A stretch of 64,000 nt of DNA from Pempheris klunzingeri (GCF_042242105.1 NC_092013.1:19026618-19090617), one strand, 5' to 3'; numbered from the stretch's first letter, positions 23,775 to 35,616 are shown. Notes: a model not told the origin generated them from the letters alone. Program-made: numbers and translations.

Positions 23775-24699
23775 ATTTATCGTTCGCAGATTTTGCTTAC
23801 CTTTATTCAAACTGTAAAAATAAAAAAAAAAGTAAAATTGGTTGTTGGAACTTCTTCCCACCACTCTCCATGCTCTTTAGCTGAAAGAAGTGTACTTTGT
23901 CTCTTTGCCACATTGGCACAAAAAGTGGCCCTTATGCTCATGAGGGGTAGTTGGATAATTAATCCTCAGCATGTTGTTCGAGCTCTGCACCGGACTGGGT
24001 ACTACTGCATCACTACTCCTCTACATCCTCACACTCACTCTCTCTCTCTAGCGAGTCATAAAATGAAGGGGAGGGACTTTGCTTTCTGCAGAACCCTGCA
24101 GCATTAGTTTGGCTCACATTAAGTGTGTTTGATAGGAACTGTACACTGTATGTAATGATTGGCAGGGTGTATTTTGAAAAGAGTGTTAAGAATAACAACT
24201 TAAAATTGATGTGCATCAGAACTGAGTTTATCTTACTGCAAATGTATCTATATTAGCATCAATAGCACTGACAAATGTAATTTACTCAGTGCTAATTGTC
24301 GTCACAATTTTTTATCAACCAAGCTGAGGGGTTCCTTGACAAAGCAGTTTGTTTGTAACTAAAAAATGAATAGTAGCCTGCATAAGTTTTCAGCTAACTA
24401 GGTACCAATTTGTTACTATTAGAAAGAGCCAGGTTGTTTGTTTCACCTGGTCTCAGTCTTTATGCCATGCTAAGCTAACCAGTTATTGGCTGTAAGTTTG
24501 TTTTAAATGGGCAGACATGAGCGTGGTATTAATGAAACTCTTGTCAAGAAAATGCAGCACAAACTTTTTTTTTTCCATATTTAAATTTATTTTCATAGGA
24601 AGTAATCTGTATATGCCTCTGGCAGAGAGCTTTCAGCACCCTCTGCTATTTAACAAATATGTATTTCTGTTCTTTAACGTGCACTATAGTTTTTATTTT

Positions 24700-24895
24700 A
24701 TTTTATTTTATTTAACCCACACATTGGTTTGAATCTTTTTATTAATTTATCTGCTTATTTATTGTTGTATTCATGGTAGTGGTCACTTTTATTCGCTTTT
24801 GCTCTTTTGCTGCTGTAGCACCAGAATTTCCCCTCGGGGATCAATAAAGTATTTCTATCTATATCTATTTCTATCTATCTATATTTCATAACACT
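24700..24895 (+). mobile_element. LINE 3' end with tetranucleotide tail
   Basis: A TTTTA-repeat run is followed by 'ctgctgtagcaccagaattt', 'cccctcggggatcaataaag' and then a (TATC)n tail to about 24890. This is the typical 3' end of a 5'-truncated non-LTR retrotransposon in teleosts. No coding part is left. The clade is not determined. Confidence 0.6.
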
Positions 24896-24899
24896 AATT

Positions 24900-27110
24900 A
24901 AAGGTACTCACGCAAAACCAATTCCATCTATATTTTGTTGCTGTAATGAATGTTGGATCCAGCTCCTTACCTTTAGCCTGAGTCATGTGGGTCGATGTGA
25001 GAAACACAGGCCTAATTGGAGTCTTGTAATGACAGACGTGTGATGATTAAGGTGCAATTCATCACCATGTATGATGCAGCATGAGTAAAATCAGATTTCA
25101 GCGCCGCATTTTATCTCTTTGCCTTTGATAAGAATTCTATCCATCTGCTGCTAAAACCTCTTATTCTTTAGTCACTTTGAGCAGCTGTGATGTTTTTATG
25201 TTCACATATAAGTGGTGTGTCTTAAAAATAGTGAAATGTTTTAGTGTCACTGCCACAGTCGTTTCATTTCAGTGGCACTTTTTGAAGTCTCCTTATCCTT
25301 ATGTTGCTCTCCACATAATTAAGTCTTTCTATAAGTTGGACTCTGCGGGGTTAACTGCAGGTAGGAATTAGGTCCAAACCTTCAATTACTAAAACTTAAT
25401 TTGATTGTCTGTCCGAGCACGAAAAGACTCTGGCAGCAAGTATCACTGAGCAAGCAATCATTGAGATGGTCTTCAGTTGCTTAAGGAAGCAGATTCGACG
25501 TCTGCTTGTAAATATATTCACTCTGATCATTTTCCTTTTTTTTTTTTTTATAGAAAGCGATGACTCAGGATATTGTTTTGGGACATTGCCTCTGATCTCT
25601 GGCTCTAGTCTACGCATTAGACCGTTCATGTGCAGACAGTGAATCAGCTTTATGAGGCTTCTGTCATCCCATATGCCTTCATTAGTTCAAGTGGGAGTCT
25701 CCATGCATTATCACACAATAACTGTAAATGTCAAAAATACCGCAGTATGTACATAACATAACATATTGGTTCAGCACCCAAGAGCACCACTATACTGCAT
25801 TTGTTGCACTGTTATTGTACATATTGTTTCTTTTTTCCCCTCTTGAATCGATTCAGTGCTGTCCTTTGCAGTCGTGTGTTTATACATGAACAATTAATGT
25901 AGCATGACTTAGACGTTATGTCTTTTTTTTTTCTGCAATCTATCACTGATTCAAATTTATTCATCTACATACAGTTGAAACATTTTGGGAACTTGTAGTA
26001 GGTTTCGGTATACTACATAAAGATAAGGATTATTTTGGTCTCTATAACGTCTTCCAGACTCTATACCCCAAACATGTGCCATCATTAATAATCACATGGT
26101 GTACATGTATACATCATAATTTTCTTCCGCTGGTATTCCTCTACAGAAGACTGCCTTTGGTTATACCACACAGTACATCAGCATCAATTAACAGAAGCAA
26201 TGCATTTGATTTTGGTCTTGCGGGGGTCAAGTTGCACTCGTGCCGCAGGGATTACATGAGAGTGAAGCTTCTATTGCCAGTTCCAAAACACAAAATTGAC
26301 ATAATGTCTCCACTGCTTCGCCGCCTCTGTTTGTATCTATATTAATCGATCAACCTCTGCAGTTTTACAAAAGTATGTGAGCGTTCAAATTAATAAACTG
26401 AATAAAAAGGGAGTGGCTTTTAATATTAAATGCACAGACCTCATGAGTTATGGCCTACTCGGCACCAGCCAGAGGGCGCTCTGCACTCACCGGCAACTTT
26501 AGTACGTTACCTAATAAAGTGGCTGGTTGTTTTATCTTGCTCTTTTTGCTCTTTGTTGGTTCCTTTTTCTCTTAGGTATTGCATGTTTTAAACCAGGGGT
26601 AATTCTTGTTTTGCCACATACAGGAAACAGGAATCGGACTGTTAGTGATTCTAGACTGTCTCATTTGTCAATCTACCCGTCAAAGATTTGATCAGAACAT
26701 TTGACGCAAAAGCGACAACAACACTTCCATCAAAGCAGTGGCCGTTTATTGTGCAGCTACATGATAACTCAAATATTTTGTCTACCTCACATTTTGATCA
26801 GACAACTTTACTTCATGTGTAGTATGTCAATTAAAAATCACATTTCCCATGCTTACCAAAGCAATTTTCTCATATAAACTCCTGCAGAATCAGGTCCGGA
26901 CGGGAGTTTCCCTTTTACACATGGAGTACACATCCACGGAGGCTTTGCACACAACAGTATTCCTATGGTAACAAAGGCCCTTTACGTAGCTTTACTCCAA
27001 CTGATGGACCATATCACACTTTATCTTGTTTTCTTGTCACTTCTTGCCACCGTAAGCCTCCTTACAGTAAGTAAGCGTTTACCACAGATTTTATTGATGG
27101 TGATAGATTA
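24900..27110. other. Intergenic DNA between the two adenosine receptor genes
   Basis: No coding exons are recognised. Poly-T runs near 25530 and 25925 and low-complexity AT stretches are present. A fragment with 'ccagagggcgctctg' near 26468 may be a transposon relic. Divergent regulation of the two flanking receptors could lie here, but no specific element can be named. Confidence 0.45.
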
Positions 27111-27114
27111 GATG

Positions 27115-27116
<2 letters not shown>

Positions 27117-27166
<50 letters not shown>

Positions 27167-28260
27167 TAGCGCCGATTCACAACAGCGTTATCTCAAGACG
27201 CTTTACATTAAGAGCAGGTCTAGACCAAACTCTTTAACTAGAGAGAGACCCAACGATTCAGGAATTCAAAATTAAGGATTCAAGAATTCCCACATGAGCA
27301 AACATCAGATATTATATTGAGCAGCAGAGGCAGGAAGAACTCCCCTTTAACAGGAAGAAACCTCGAACAGACCCAGGCTCAATGTGGGCGGCTTCTGTAG
27401 GGTCCGCGTTGGGTGGAGGTTGGGCAGAGAGAGAGAGAGAGAGAGAGACAACACAAACACCAACCAACGTACTAGCAGTGACTATAGCACTGTGTGGGGA
27501 GTGTGACTAAAAGATTAGCAGTTTGATATTATTGAAAAACATGATGAGTGTCAGACGATCCGCAGCAGTAATTCATGAAGCAGAGAACCACATCAGCAGG
27601 ACCAGGATCCACAGGATCCACAGGAACCTGAGAGATGAGAAAGCACAGAAAGGCTCCGGGGAAGATAGCAAGTTAGTGGCAGACATTTGGCTGACATGAG
27701 ACATAATGATGGAGAGGAAGAGGAGGATAGAGAATAGAGGAGCTCAGTGCACCATAGGAGTCCCCCGGCAGTCTGAGCCTATAGCAGCATAACCAGGGGC
27801 TGGTCTAAGGCCTGATCCAGCCCTTAAATATATGCCTTGTCAAAAAGGAAGGTTTTTAGTCTACTCTTAAATGTAGATAGGGTGTCTGCCCCCCGAACCC
27901 AGACTGGAAGGGGGTTCCACAGGAGAGGAGCCTGATAGCTGAAGGCTCTGCCTCCTGAACTACTTTTGGAGACTTTGGGAACCACCAGTAGACCTGCAGT
28001 CTGGGAGCGCAGTGCTCTAGTGGGGTAGTACGGTACTATAAGCTCTTTAAGATATGATGGAGCCTGACCCTTAAGAGCCTTGTAGGTGAGGAGAAGGATT
28101 TTAAACTCTATTCTAGATTTTACTGGAAGCCAATGAAGAGAAGCCAGTACAGGAGAAATGTGGTCTCTTCCTTTAGTTCTCGTCAGAACAGGAGCAGCAG
28201 CGTTCTGGACCAACTGGAGAGTCTTTAACGACTTATTGGGGCAGCCTGATAATAATGAGT
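27117..28260 (-). mobile_element. 5'-truncated L2-like LINE with intact 3' end
   Basis: Read on the - strand, the element starts near 28260. It runs through a 129-codon open frame (28213-27824) carrying HISPVLASLHWLPVKSRIEF, KILLLTYKALKGQAPSYL, SYQAPLLWNPLP and STFKSRLKTFLF, which is the C-terminal end of an L2-group reverse transcriptase protein. A 3' UTR follows, with (GA)n at about 27428-27448, the phrase 'gattcaggaattcaaaatta' and 'tttatatagcgccgattcac' (the + strand view). It ends in a (TGAT)n-type tail at 27117-27156. It is 5' truncated, as usual for target-primed reverse transcription. The frame is open over the retained part, which suggests moderate age. Confidence 0.8.
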
Positions 28261-28604
28261 TACAATGTCATGTCAATGTCAGCATGGAGTCTCAAGACAA
28301 CCACCAGTGTGTGGGTGGTGATGAATGATTTTGTTGTTCCCTCTTTGTTGAATATTGTTAGAGGAAAAAGAACAATCCAGTTCCTCTTTGTACTGCCACT
28401 CTAATCACTTTCACATTTTATTTATAATGTGGTAAAATTGTTGAGAAAGTCATTGTTTGCTTTGCTTGCAAATCTTTTTTTCTTTGCCTTATCAGCTCAG
28501 TATCTAGCTCCATTCATGCTGACAAAAGGAAGTGAAATTGATTTCTCTCTCGTGACTCGTCTGTGCTTGTACGCAACAATCAGATTTGTCATTTCTGTTC
28601 TTGA

Positions 28605-28633
28605 TCACACAATACTCGCCCAGTATTGTGTGA
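28605..28633. repeat. Perfect 12-bp inverted repeat (hairpin)
   Basis: TCACACAATACT at 28605-28616 is followed by a 5-base loop (cgccc) and its exact complement AGTATTGTGTGA at 28622-28633. Flanking sequence is only loosely complementary. It may be the centre of a palindromic non-autonomous transposon. The arms are shorter than a usual microRNA precursor. Confidence 0.7.
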
Positions 28634-29446
28634 CCCAAAAATCGATTTGTCCGTGTTGAACGATCTTTCAGCAAATTTTCAACAAAAATATATGCATTGT
28701 ATGCAATGAGGGGTAACTGCATTACACCATTTAGACAACGTTCCTTCAGCCATTCTTTCTGATTTGTTGATAGATTACTGAGATCATTTTCAAACTGCCA
28801 TGGTAAGGTTTCCAGATATTTCAAAGTCAGTCAATTGAGGTGTGTCAACAGATGACATATATACAACCACCACCACCACAACAAAGACAAGACAGCCCAT
28901 GAGAGAAACAAAAGCATTCCAAGAGTTTAGATTATGATTCAGTGCTTGTTTGAAAAGTACATGTCGTGTAAAAAAAAAAAAGACCAGCACACATTGGAAC
29001 TAAGGAGTGCTTACCACTTCTCTACCAAGTTTACAAGTATCGTCAAATTTGTAAAGCAGTCCTGTTGGTTCTAACCCAAAATGATACCATTACATCAAAA
29101 TTACAGCCTTACCCCTCAAATGTGTGTCTCTCTGTTGCTGATATACTCTCATACTTTTTCTTATCTTATTTCTTTATCTTGCATGTAATCTGTTGCAACA
29201 GCCTACAGTTGGATTTTATTTGGCGCAGCATTAAAAGTTAAAAAGTGCCTTGTAATGACAAACATAGTGCATAGATGCAAAGCTTTGAAAAAAAAAAAAA
29301 AAAAAGCTCAGTGGCTCAAGACTTCCTCAAAGGTTTCACAAGACTGAGATGAATGATAAACGGTACAGCACAGCACGTTCAGGCTCAGACTCACACTCAG
29401 ACAGCTACACCAATAACCATCAAACATTAACCAGGCAAGACGCATC

Positions 29447-30676
29447 ATGGATGTAAAAGTAGTGATCTACACGTTGCTGGAAGTGGTCATCGCCATCAGC
29501 TGCTGTCTTGGTAACATGTTGGTTATTGTGGCATTGTGGACCAGTAAGTGCATTAAACAACCGACCTACTGCCTTATTGTCTGTCTGGCTGTGGCTGACT
29601 TTATGGTTGGCTTCATCGCCATACCGCTGGCTGTGGTGGTGGACGGACGAGTGCAGACTTCATTCCACGGCTGCCTCTTCATCAGCTGTGTGGTCATCCT
29701 GTTGACCCTCGTCTCAGTTTTGTCTCTCGTGGCTATTGCAGTGGACCGATACCTCCGGGTGTACATCCCTTTCAGGTAAAACCTTTTCTGGAAGTGTGCA
29801 GAGAAGCAGCTCAGCGTGACTTTAGATAATAAACTTTGCAATTTTTATCCATTTTATGCCAACCTCATTTCTGACCCTATTGCATGGTTTGCACAGTTAA
29901 GCGGCATTGTTTTAGTGTATCACCACAATGATTTCATAATGTTTTAAAATAATGTCTCATTGTGCAGTGCATCTTATGAATACACAGTTGTACAAGTGAT
30001 GATACCAAACATTACTGCTTTTCTGTTTAGGTACAAACGGACTGTCACACAGAGACATTCTCGCCTTGTGGTTGCAGCATGTTGGCTTGTTGCAATACTA
30101 CTGAGTTTTACTCCCATGCTCGGATGGTACAACCACGAAAATTTTTTGAAGTCACTCAACTCTCCTTTTGTCTGCCAGTTTATAGCAGTGATCCCCTTGT
30201 CATACCTGGTTTACTCCAACTTTTTTCTCTGCACCCTGACACCTCTGCTGGTGATGACTGTGTTGTACAGCTACATTTTCTGCACTATTCGATTAAACCT
30301 TCGGGAGAAACCAGGCAACGGGGCCCAAAATCAGACTCAGAACTACCTGAAGAAAGAGAGACAGCTTGCAGGATCTCTGTCTCTGGTCCTGGCTCTGTTT
30401 GTCCTGTCCTGGCTTCCTCTCCACATAATGAATTGCATTGCTTACTTTGGTAAGAGCAGTGATGTCCCAGAAGCGGCTTTCTATGCTGGCATCCTGCTCT
30501 CTCACGCTAACTCAGCGGTGAACCCAGTCGTGTATGCATTCAAAATACACAAGATCAAGACAGCATACCTGAAGGTTTGGAGACAGTATATTGCATGTGG
30601 AGAAGAAAATCAAGGATCTCAGACAAGTCAGACGACAGACAACAATCTCAGTAGCAACAACAACAGCATTGGTTGA
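29447..30676 (+). CDS. Second adenosine receptor, A3-like (class A GPCR), two coding exons
   Basis: Coding exons 29447-29775 and 30031-30676, GT-AG, joined in the Arg codon of IPFR|Y, giving 324 residues. The intron is only 255 bases. Family features: TM1 LLEVVIAI with the conserved Glu, DRYLRV at residues 100-105, EL2 VCQF, TM6 [11 protein letters not shown] with the binding Asn, and TM7 [14 protein letters not shown] with Ser-His at 7.42-7.43 and NPxxY. TM7 resembles mammalian A3 closely. Elsewhere it is divergent: the N-terminus is only a few residues with no N-glycosylation site, TM2-TM3 is changed ([20 protein letters not shown]), and the tail is Gln/Thr/Asn/Ser-rich, ending NNNSIG. It lies head to head with the - strand receptor and is probably a paralogue from local duplication. 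The start at 29447 is the first ATG after an in-frame stop. Ligand and coupling are inferred from the family. Confidence 0.85.
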
Positions 30677-30689
30677 CTGCTGTGCTTAA

Positions 30690-33400
30690 TGAAACATTGT
30701 TAAACATGTTAACAGTTAAGAAGCTCAATTACAGTATTTGAAGTGTATTGAAATACAAAAGCTAACTTTTATGCAATGTGTGCTGAAAGATCTGTTCAGA
30801 AATCTTCATGTGGGTGATTAAGCATTTGGGTTTGTGTGTATTGCGAAACTGTCTTGCAGGGGAAAAGGGCAACTTCCACATACTCTAAAAGCTTTACATC
30901 AAGTTTCACATCTCAGTTTTGAGGCTCCAGTTCTTCATGTTCATTTCAACAGAGAGCACACTCACACACACACATTGCAGCATTTACAGTAAATGTACAT
31001 GAATCAGGTCTGTCCACATTAACTGATGAAGTCAGACATCTAAAGCACGTTTGTCAGCATGCGTGTACACGTGACCAGAAAAATAGAAACCCATGTACAT
31101 GTATTTTTGAAAAACTTATAATGCTTTGTTCAGACTCTATCAGACAGGTATTAAGTCAACCATGTGCTTTTTTTTAATTTTATTTTTTAAATCTGTAGCT
31201 CTGTTGTTGTAGTTTGATTACAAAACTACATTTACTGCAGTTATAAGATGTTTGACAAAAAAAAACTGCTGTCTGAACAAATTCACAAAATACAGCCCCA
31301 AAAATGACTAAAGAGTTTAGCCAACTAGTCTCTGAAACAGTTTAACAACCTTACGAGCACAATTTGGGACGTTATGTTATACATGGTCAGCTACCAGTTG
31401 TACTACGATTATTTACCAAAAGCCGAACAACATCCTATACGGTTTTTATTATTTTTTACAGGTTTCTAAAAACTGGTTTAGTTTTTACATTTTTTTTAAC
31501 AAGCAATTTATAGAAATTATATTACAAGAAATCATGCATGTCGACTAAACTGAAGAGTTACTTAAAATGAAAGCTATGGGCAATGTGCATTGCATTTTGT
31601 ACAGCTTCATGCGATATTTGCAATGCACCTAGAAGGAATATTTTGACAAGAAACACACCAAACCATCAGTCAATACATATTTCTTCAGTCAGTCCTTTTC
31701 ACCAGCTTTTAACAAACAGTTGCTGGTTGATTCAGTACAAAGATTAACACAACATTTTCTTTCACTCATCAGTATTTATTTCATTCTGTGTTTTTATTGT
31801 TTTTATTTGTCTTAAGTTCTTACTTTAAGTTCTGTTATATAGCATTTGTTCATCAGATCTGTTATCGGGTGTTTACAGGTTTAGAATTAGAATAGTTCCT
31901 TCATTAATCCTTCAAAGAAAATTGCTATGTTACAGCAGCAATTAAAGACTGACACCCCACAGACAACCAACACTTAAGGCACAAAAACAATAGTAAAAAA
32001 GGATATATATGGAATATAAAATATGTAAATACCAGATTGTTTGTGTTTGTTAGTCCATTTCATTTTGTCACTTTAAGGACAAACAGCTGTAATTTTTCTG
32101 TGCATTCTGTATGTGATGACTGAAGTCAAATTAAATTTCTGTTTATTGTTTAAGAATACAGTATAATAGTGAGTATTTACTTCCTTTTTGCTGTTAACAG
32201 TTTATGCATATTTACTAGCCACCATCACCGGCCATAGTGTATCATAATCTAATGTCTTTAGTCTGCACCACACCAGTGCACTTTCAAGCGGCACACAGAT
32301 AAATGTGAAATGACACACTTTTTTTTTTTTTGCAATAGCATAAACCACAAAGCCACATCCGATTACTGCATGTGTTGGCTAACACTGGTACTCTTGTTGA
32401 GCTATCTATTAGGTATAAAGGTATGAATCAGAAGCTATAACCTTTACTCAAGGAATATATTTTTGCCTATTTCAGCAATGGATCCAATTTGGTCACACTG
32501 AAAAACAATTATAAACCTCTGTATCGATGCAGAATTTAGTTTAGATTATTTTTATTCTTTATTTATCTGACAGATCAATGTTTCTAATAGACATCCCTTG
32601 CCATTCAGTTACAAAGAATTTCGTAATACTTAATGTTGCACTGCAACGACGTGTGTAGCTTTTGTTGAGTACTTCTTTTTCACACTTTCGGGCCGTAAAA
32701 GCAGAAGAAAAAGAGCTGCTAACCAAAGAGAAGGGGTGGGGCTGATGATCAGGATGATCATCAAGCTTTCATGAGGTGTGAAATGTGAAATAAGATATTT
32801 TTCAGTACTCAGGAGCATGATGAACAAATCAAATTCAGATTGATAGATACATTTCATAACAAGATATTTTACATACTGTATAAGCACATTTCATGCATGA
32901 AATAAAGTAAAATGCTGACTTGTTGAAGTATATTTCATCAGGCATCAAATACCATCCAGCTGACCCAAAAAAAATGTTACTGTACTTTGATGTGGTAATT
33001 CTAGGCAACATATAGCAGCAATTGTAATGGATAATCCAGCAATGGCCATGAATTTACTTTTTTTATGTGTTCATTGCAGTTGGTGATTATTTAATTCAAC
33101 TTAATGAACTGTCAAACAAGATGGCTTCTGAAGAGTGCTTTTTTTCTATGATGAATAACTGTATCAGAATATAGAAAGCTAGAAAGAGTTTTGCAAACTG
33201 TCTTCTCAAACCGTCGTGGATTGTTTTAATTTGGCCCTGAGCCAGTTGAATCCTTATTATCATTAGGTATTAGTTTGTCCTGACGCCAGATACACACAAT
33301 CGCGGTGCCCAGAGATTAGATCATTTCCAGAGTGATGATAGGCTTCGGTCACAAGATGGCATCAGAGTGGCTCCTTTACCTCCCAGTCCGTGTGAGTGAG
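30690..33400. other. Intergenic DNA downstream of the second receptor gene
   Basis: AT-rich and without recognisable coding exons. The first several hundred bases probably hold the 3' UTR of the receptor gene, with no clear AATAAA nearby. The stretch at about 31890-31990 ('ttaatccttcaaagaaaatt', 'ttacagcagcaattaaagac') looks like a reversed LINE end fragment. Nothing else is recognised. Confidence 0.4.
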
Positions 33401-33425
33401 CCTCAATCCAAGCACTCATTGTACC

Positions 33426-33513
33426 TCTCAAGGAAGGTAATAGACTGTATAGTTATCACCTGAGTAGGATTCTCTCTATCCCACAAACTATACAACCTAC
33501 TACCTCACCTTGC
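33426..33513 (-). ncRNA. let-7a: let-7a microRNA precursor
   Basis: Conserved microRNA that represses growth and developmental-timing mRNAs. On the - strand the 5p mature arm lies at 33507-33486 and begins TGAGGTAGTAGGTTGTATAG. All 22 bases agree with the invariant animal let-7a. The 3p arm at 33452-33432 begins CTATACAGTCTATTACC. Pairing the arms by hand gives about 21 consecutive pairs, including a few G-U wobbles. The loop is about 31 bases. This is the classic let-7 hairpin. It lies about 330 bases from the let-7e-type hairpin on the same strand, so both should come from one primary transcript. No coding host exon is seen around them. Confidence 0.95.
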
Positions 33514-33756
33514 TAGGCTCAACTTCAGGCACCAATGAATATCCTTAAAAACAAGATTTCACTCAAAATGTACCAACTTCAGTGCATGACGTCGTCAGAA
33601 CAGACCAGTTCCACCACTGTGTTTTGTAAATATACTTGTATATAAGTCTTTGTTGTGCCTGTAATCTCCAGCCCAGAGTTGAGGGATGGGTTATCTCTTC
33701 AGTGTACTTTACTCAGTCTTCATCCACGGAGCTTTCCATGTGCAGATCAACCTGTC

Positions 33757-33845
33757 TCCTTAGGAAAGACAGTAGATTGTATAGTTATCTCAGAGGGAGG
33801 ACCCAAACCCCACAACTATTCAATCTACTACCTCAGCCTTAAGGA
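33757..33845 (-). ncRNA. let-7e: let-7e-type microRNA precursor
   Basis: On the - strand the 5p mature arm lies at 33835-33814 and begins TGAGGTAGTAGATTGAATAG. It has the let-7 seed GAGGTAG, with A at position 11 as in let-7f and A at position 17 instead of U. I recall this sequence as zebrafish let-7e. The 3p arm at 33784-33763 begins CTATACAATCTACTGTCTTT. Arms pair along their length except for one A-A mismatch at mature position 17. The flanks (CTTAAGGA and TCCTTAG) extend the stem. It is first in the order of transcription, upstream of let-7a. Fish let-7e should not be equated with mammalian let-7e by name alone. Confidence 0.93.
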
Positions 33846-35589
33846 CAGACATTTCCTCAGGTAGCAGTCTTAACTTGTCAGTCGAACTGTTGGACAAAAA
33901 TAAAGACAGAACACGTGAGTTTTTAGATCCACCTTTGGCAAACAATGCTTGAAATGTAGATAACCTTATATAAGCAGCAGCACTTTAAGCACTTTACAGA
34001 AGAACCCAGCAAAGACAACTTTTAAATTTCCTGTGACTGTTTAAACATTTTGGCATTTATTGGGTTTTTTTTTTAGCATAAACTACTGTAATTGCATCCA
34101 CTAGTAGTGAAAACAAGCACACACACACACACACCATTAATCCACAGTTATTCAAATGACACCTCCTGCCGTGGAATGAGGTGGTCTGGTAACATTTTTA
34201 TCAGGAATTACCTTCTAGGAACAATTTCCTCTCTAGACTCACCACATTGTAGTTGTGTAATCAACATTTGGTTCTCCATGCTCACCACCTGCCAGCAGGA
34301 CAATGCTACTGTGTTTATGTATGCGATATACAGCGTCTGACCTCTTACACTGGTCAGTGCGAATGCATTTGGCTGGTGTTTAACCAAGTGTTTAATGACA
34401 GCCAGGTAATGGACACACGGAACATTAGCATATGCCAGCGTAAAAGAAATGCTGTTCTCTTAATGACTTGCACATTAAAGACAAAATGCGCTTTAGTCAC
34501 CACAGTAAAACATGCAACCCTGCACGGTAACATTCACTTACTTTCAGGGAAATTGGCACATAATAAAGTGCAGCTGTGCCAAGAATTAGTACCTATTTTA
34601 CGTTAGAACTTGGCTTCCTGCTCTACTTCCCAACAGACAGAGAAAAAAGGCATGTGTTCCCCCAGTTAAGTCCTGTTCGCTGCTACAACCAGAAAGCAAT
34701 GCAAAGCAAAGGAGGAAAGATGGAAAATGGCAGTACCTCAGCCATTTTAGGGAGTTGTTTGGCACACATATCCAACATCTGTGGTGCAACCTGTTAACTC
34801 CTGCCTTCTCCTTTCAATCCTTATCCATGGTATTGACTGTTTATTTCCCCCTGAATAATAGGTGTAGGTGATGTTGAGACTGACTTAAGGAATTGCTCGT
34901 TCAGAGAGTTGATTGTTGCTGATTCACAAACGTGATTCAAGACGTCTTGCTGCAGATTTTTGCTTTGGCTTGAGATGTTTTAATAGAGGAGCTGAAGATT
35001 TGACTGCAGAAAATTGTCGTCTTTGCTCAGTGTGAAAGCCACTTCAAGTGCTTTGTAAAAGGAGTGTGTTTACTGTGCCAGCTAGAGTCTGGGACACAAG
35101 CTGGGTAGAGCTGTCTGGGCCCCGACAGAGGCATACTTTGGTTTAGCTGACTGAGCCCAGACACTGTTATGGTAGACGATGGTCAGGCCATGCAAAGCTT
35201 AGGACGCTTTGCATAAATTAGCATGTGAACCATGGTCGCTGAAAAGCGGCTGGGCAGTTCATTAACATTCTGAATTCCTCTTTGGCCTAATTAATGCCGA
35301 CAGTGATTGAAATGTTTTGGCAGGCTGTGCGGCTGCGGTGCCAGGGCATGCTCATCGGGCCAGAATGAAAAGGCACAAGGGCACCAGAGAGTGGGAGGCC
35401 TTAATTGAGATGTTGAATTAATTAGACGGTAAATGGTATCAAACTCTTCTAACTGGCTATCCAATGCAGAGGGGAAGCAGTGAAAGCAGGAGAGGTTTCA
35501 ACTTTTTATGCAAGAAAAGTTGTGTGGACTACAAACAAGATTTGTTGTGGTGATGGGGCCGTCACTGTGCAGTGCTCTGGTGAAAATGA

Positions 35590-35616
35590 ACCCTAACCCC
35601 CAACCCTAACCCTAAC
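35590..35616. repeat. Short interstitial telomere-like repeat
   Basis: The sequence reads ACCCTAACCCCCAACCCTAA followed by CCCTAAC: about four units of the vertebrate telomere repeat CCCTAA with one irregular unit. Confidence 0.75.

Noticed and set aside
27117-27156. CRISPR-like or satellite array
   Set aside because: The tandem (ATCA)n is the tail of the LINE that follows on the - strand, not an array with spacers.
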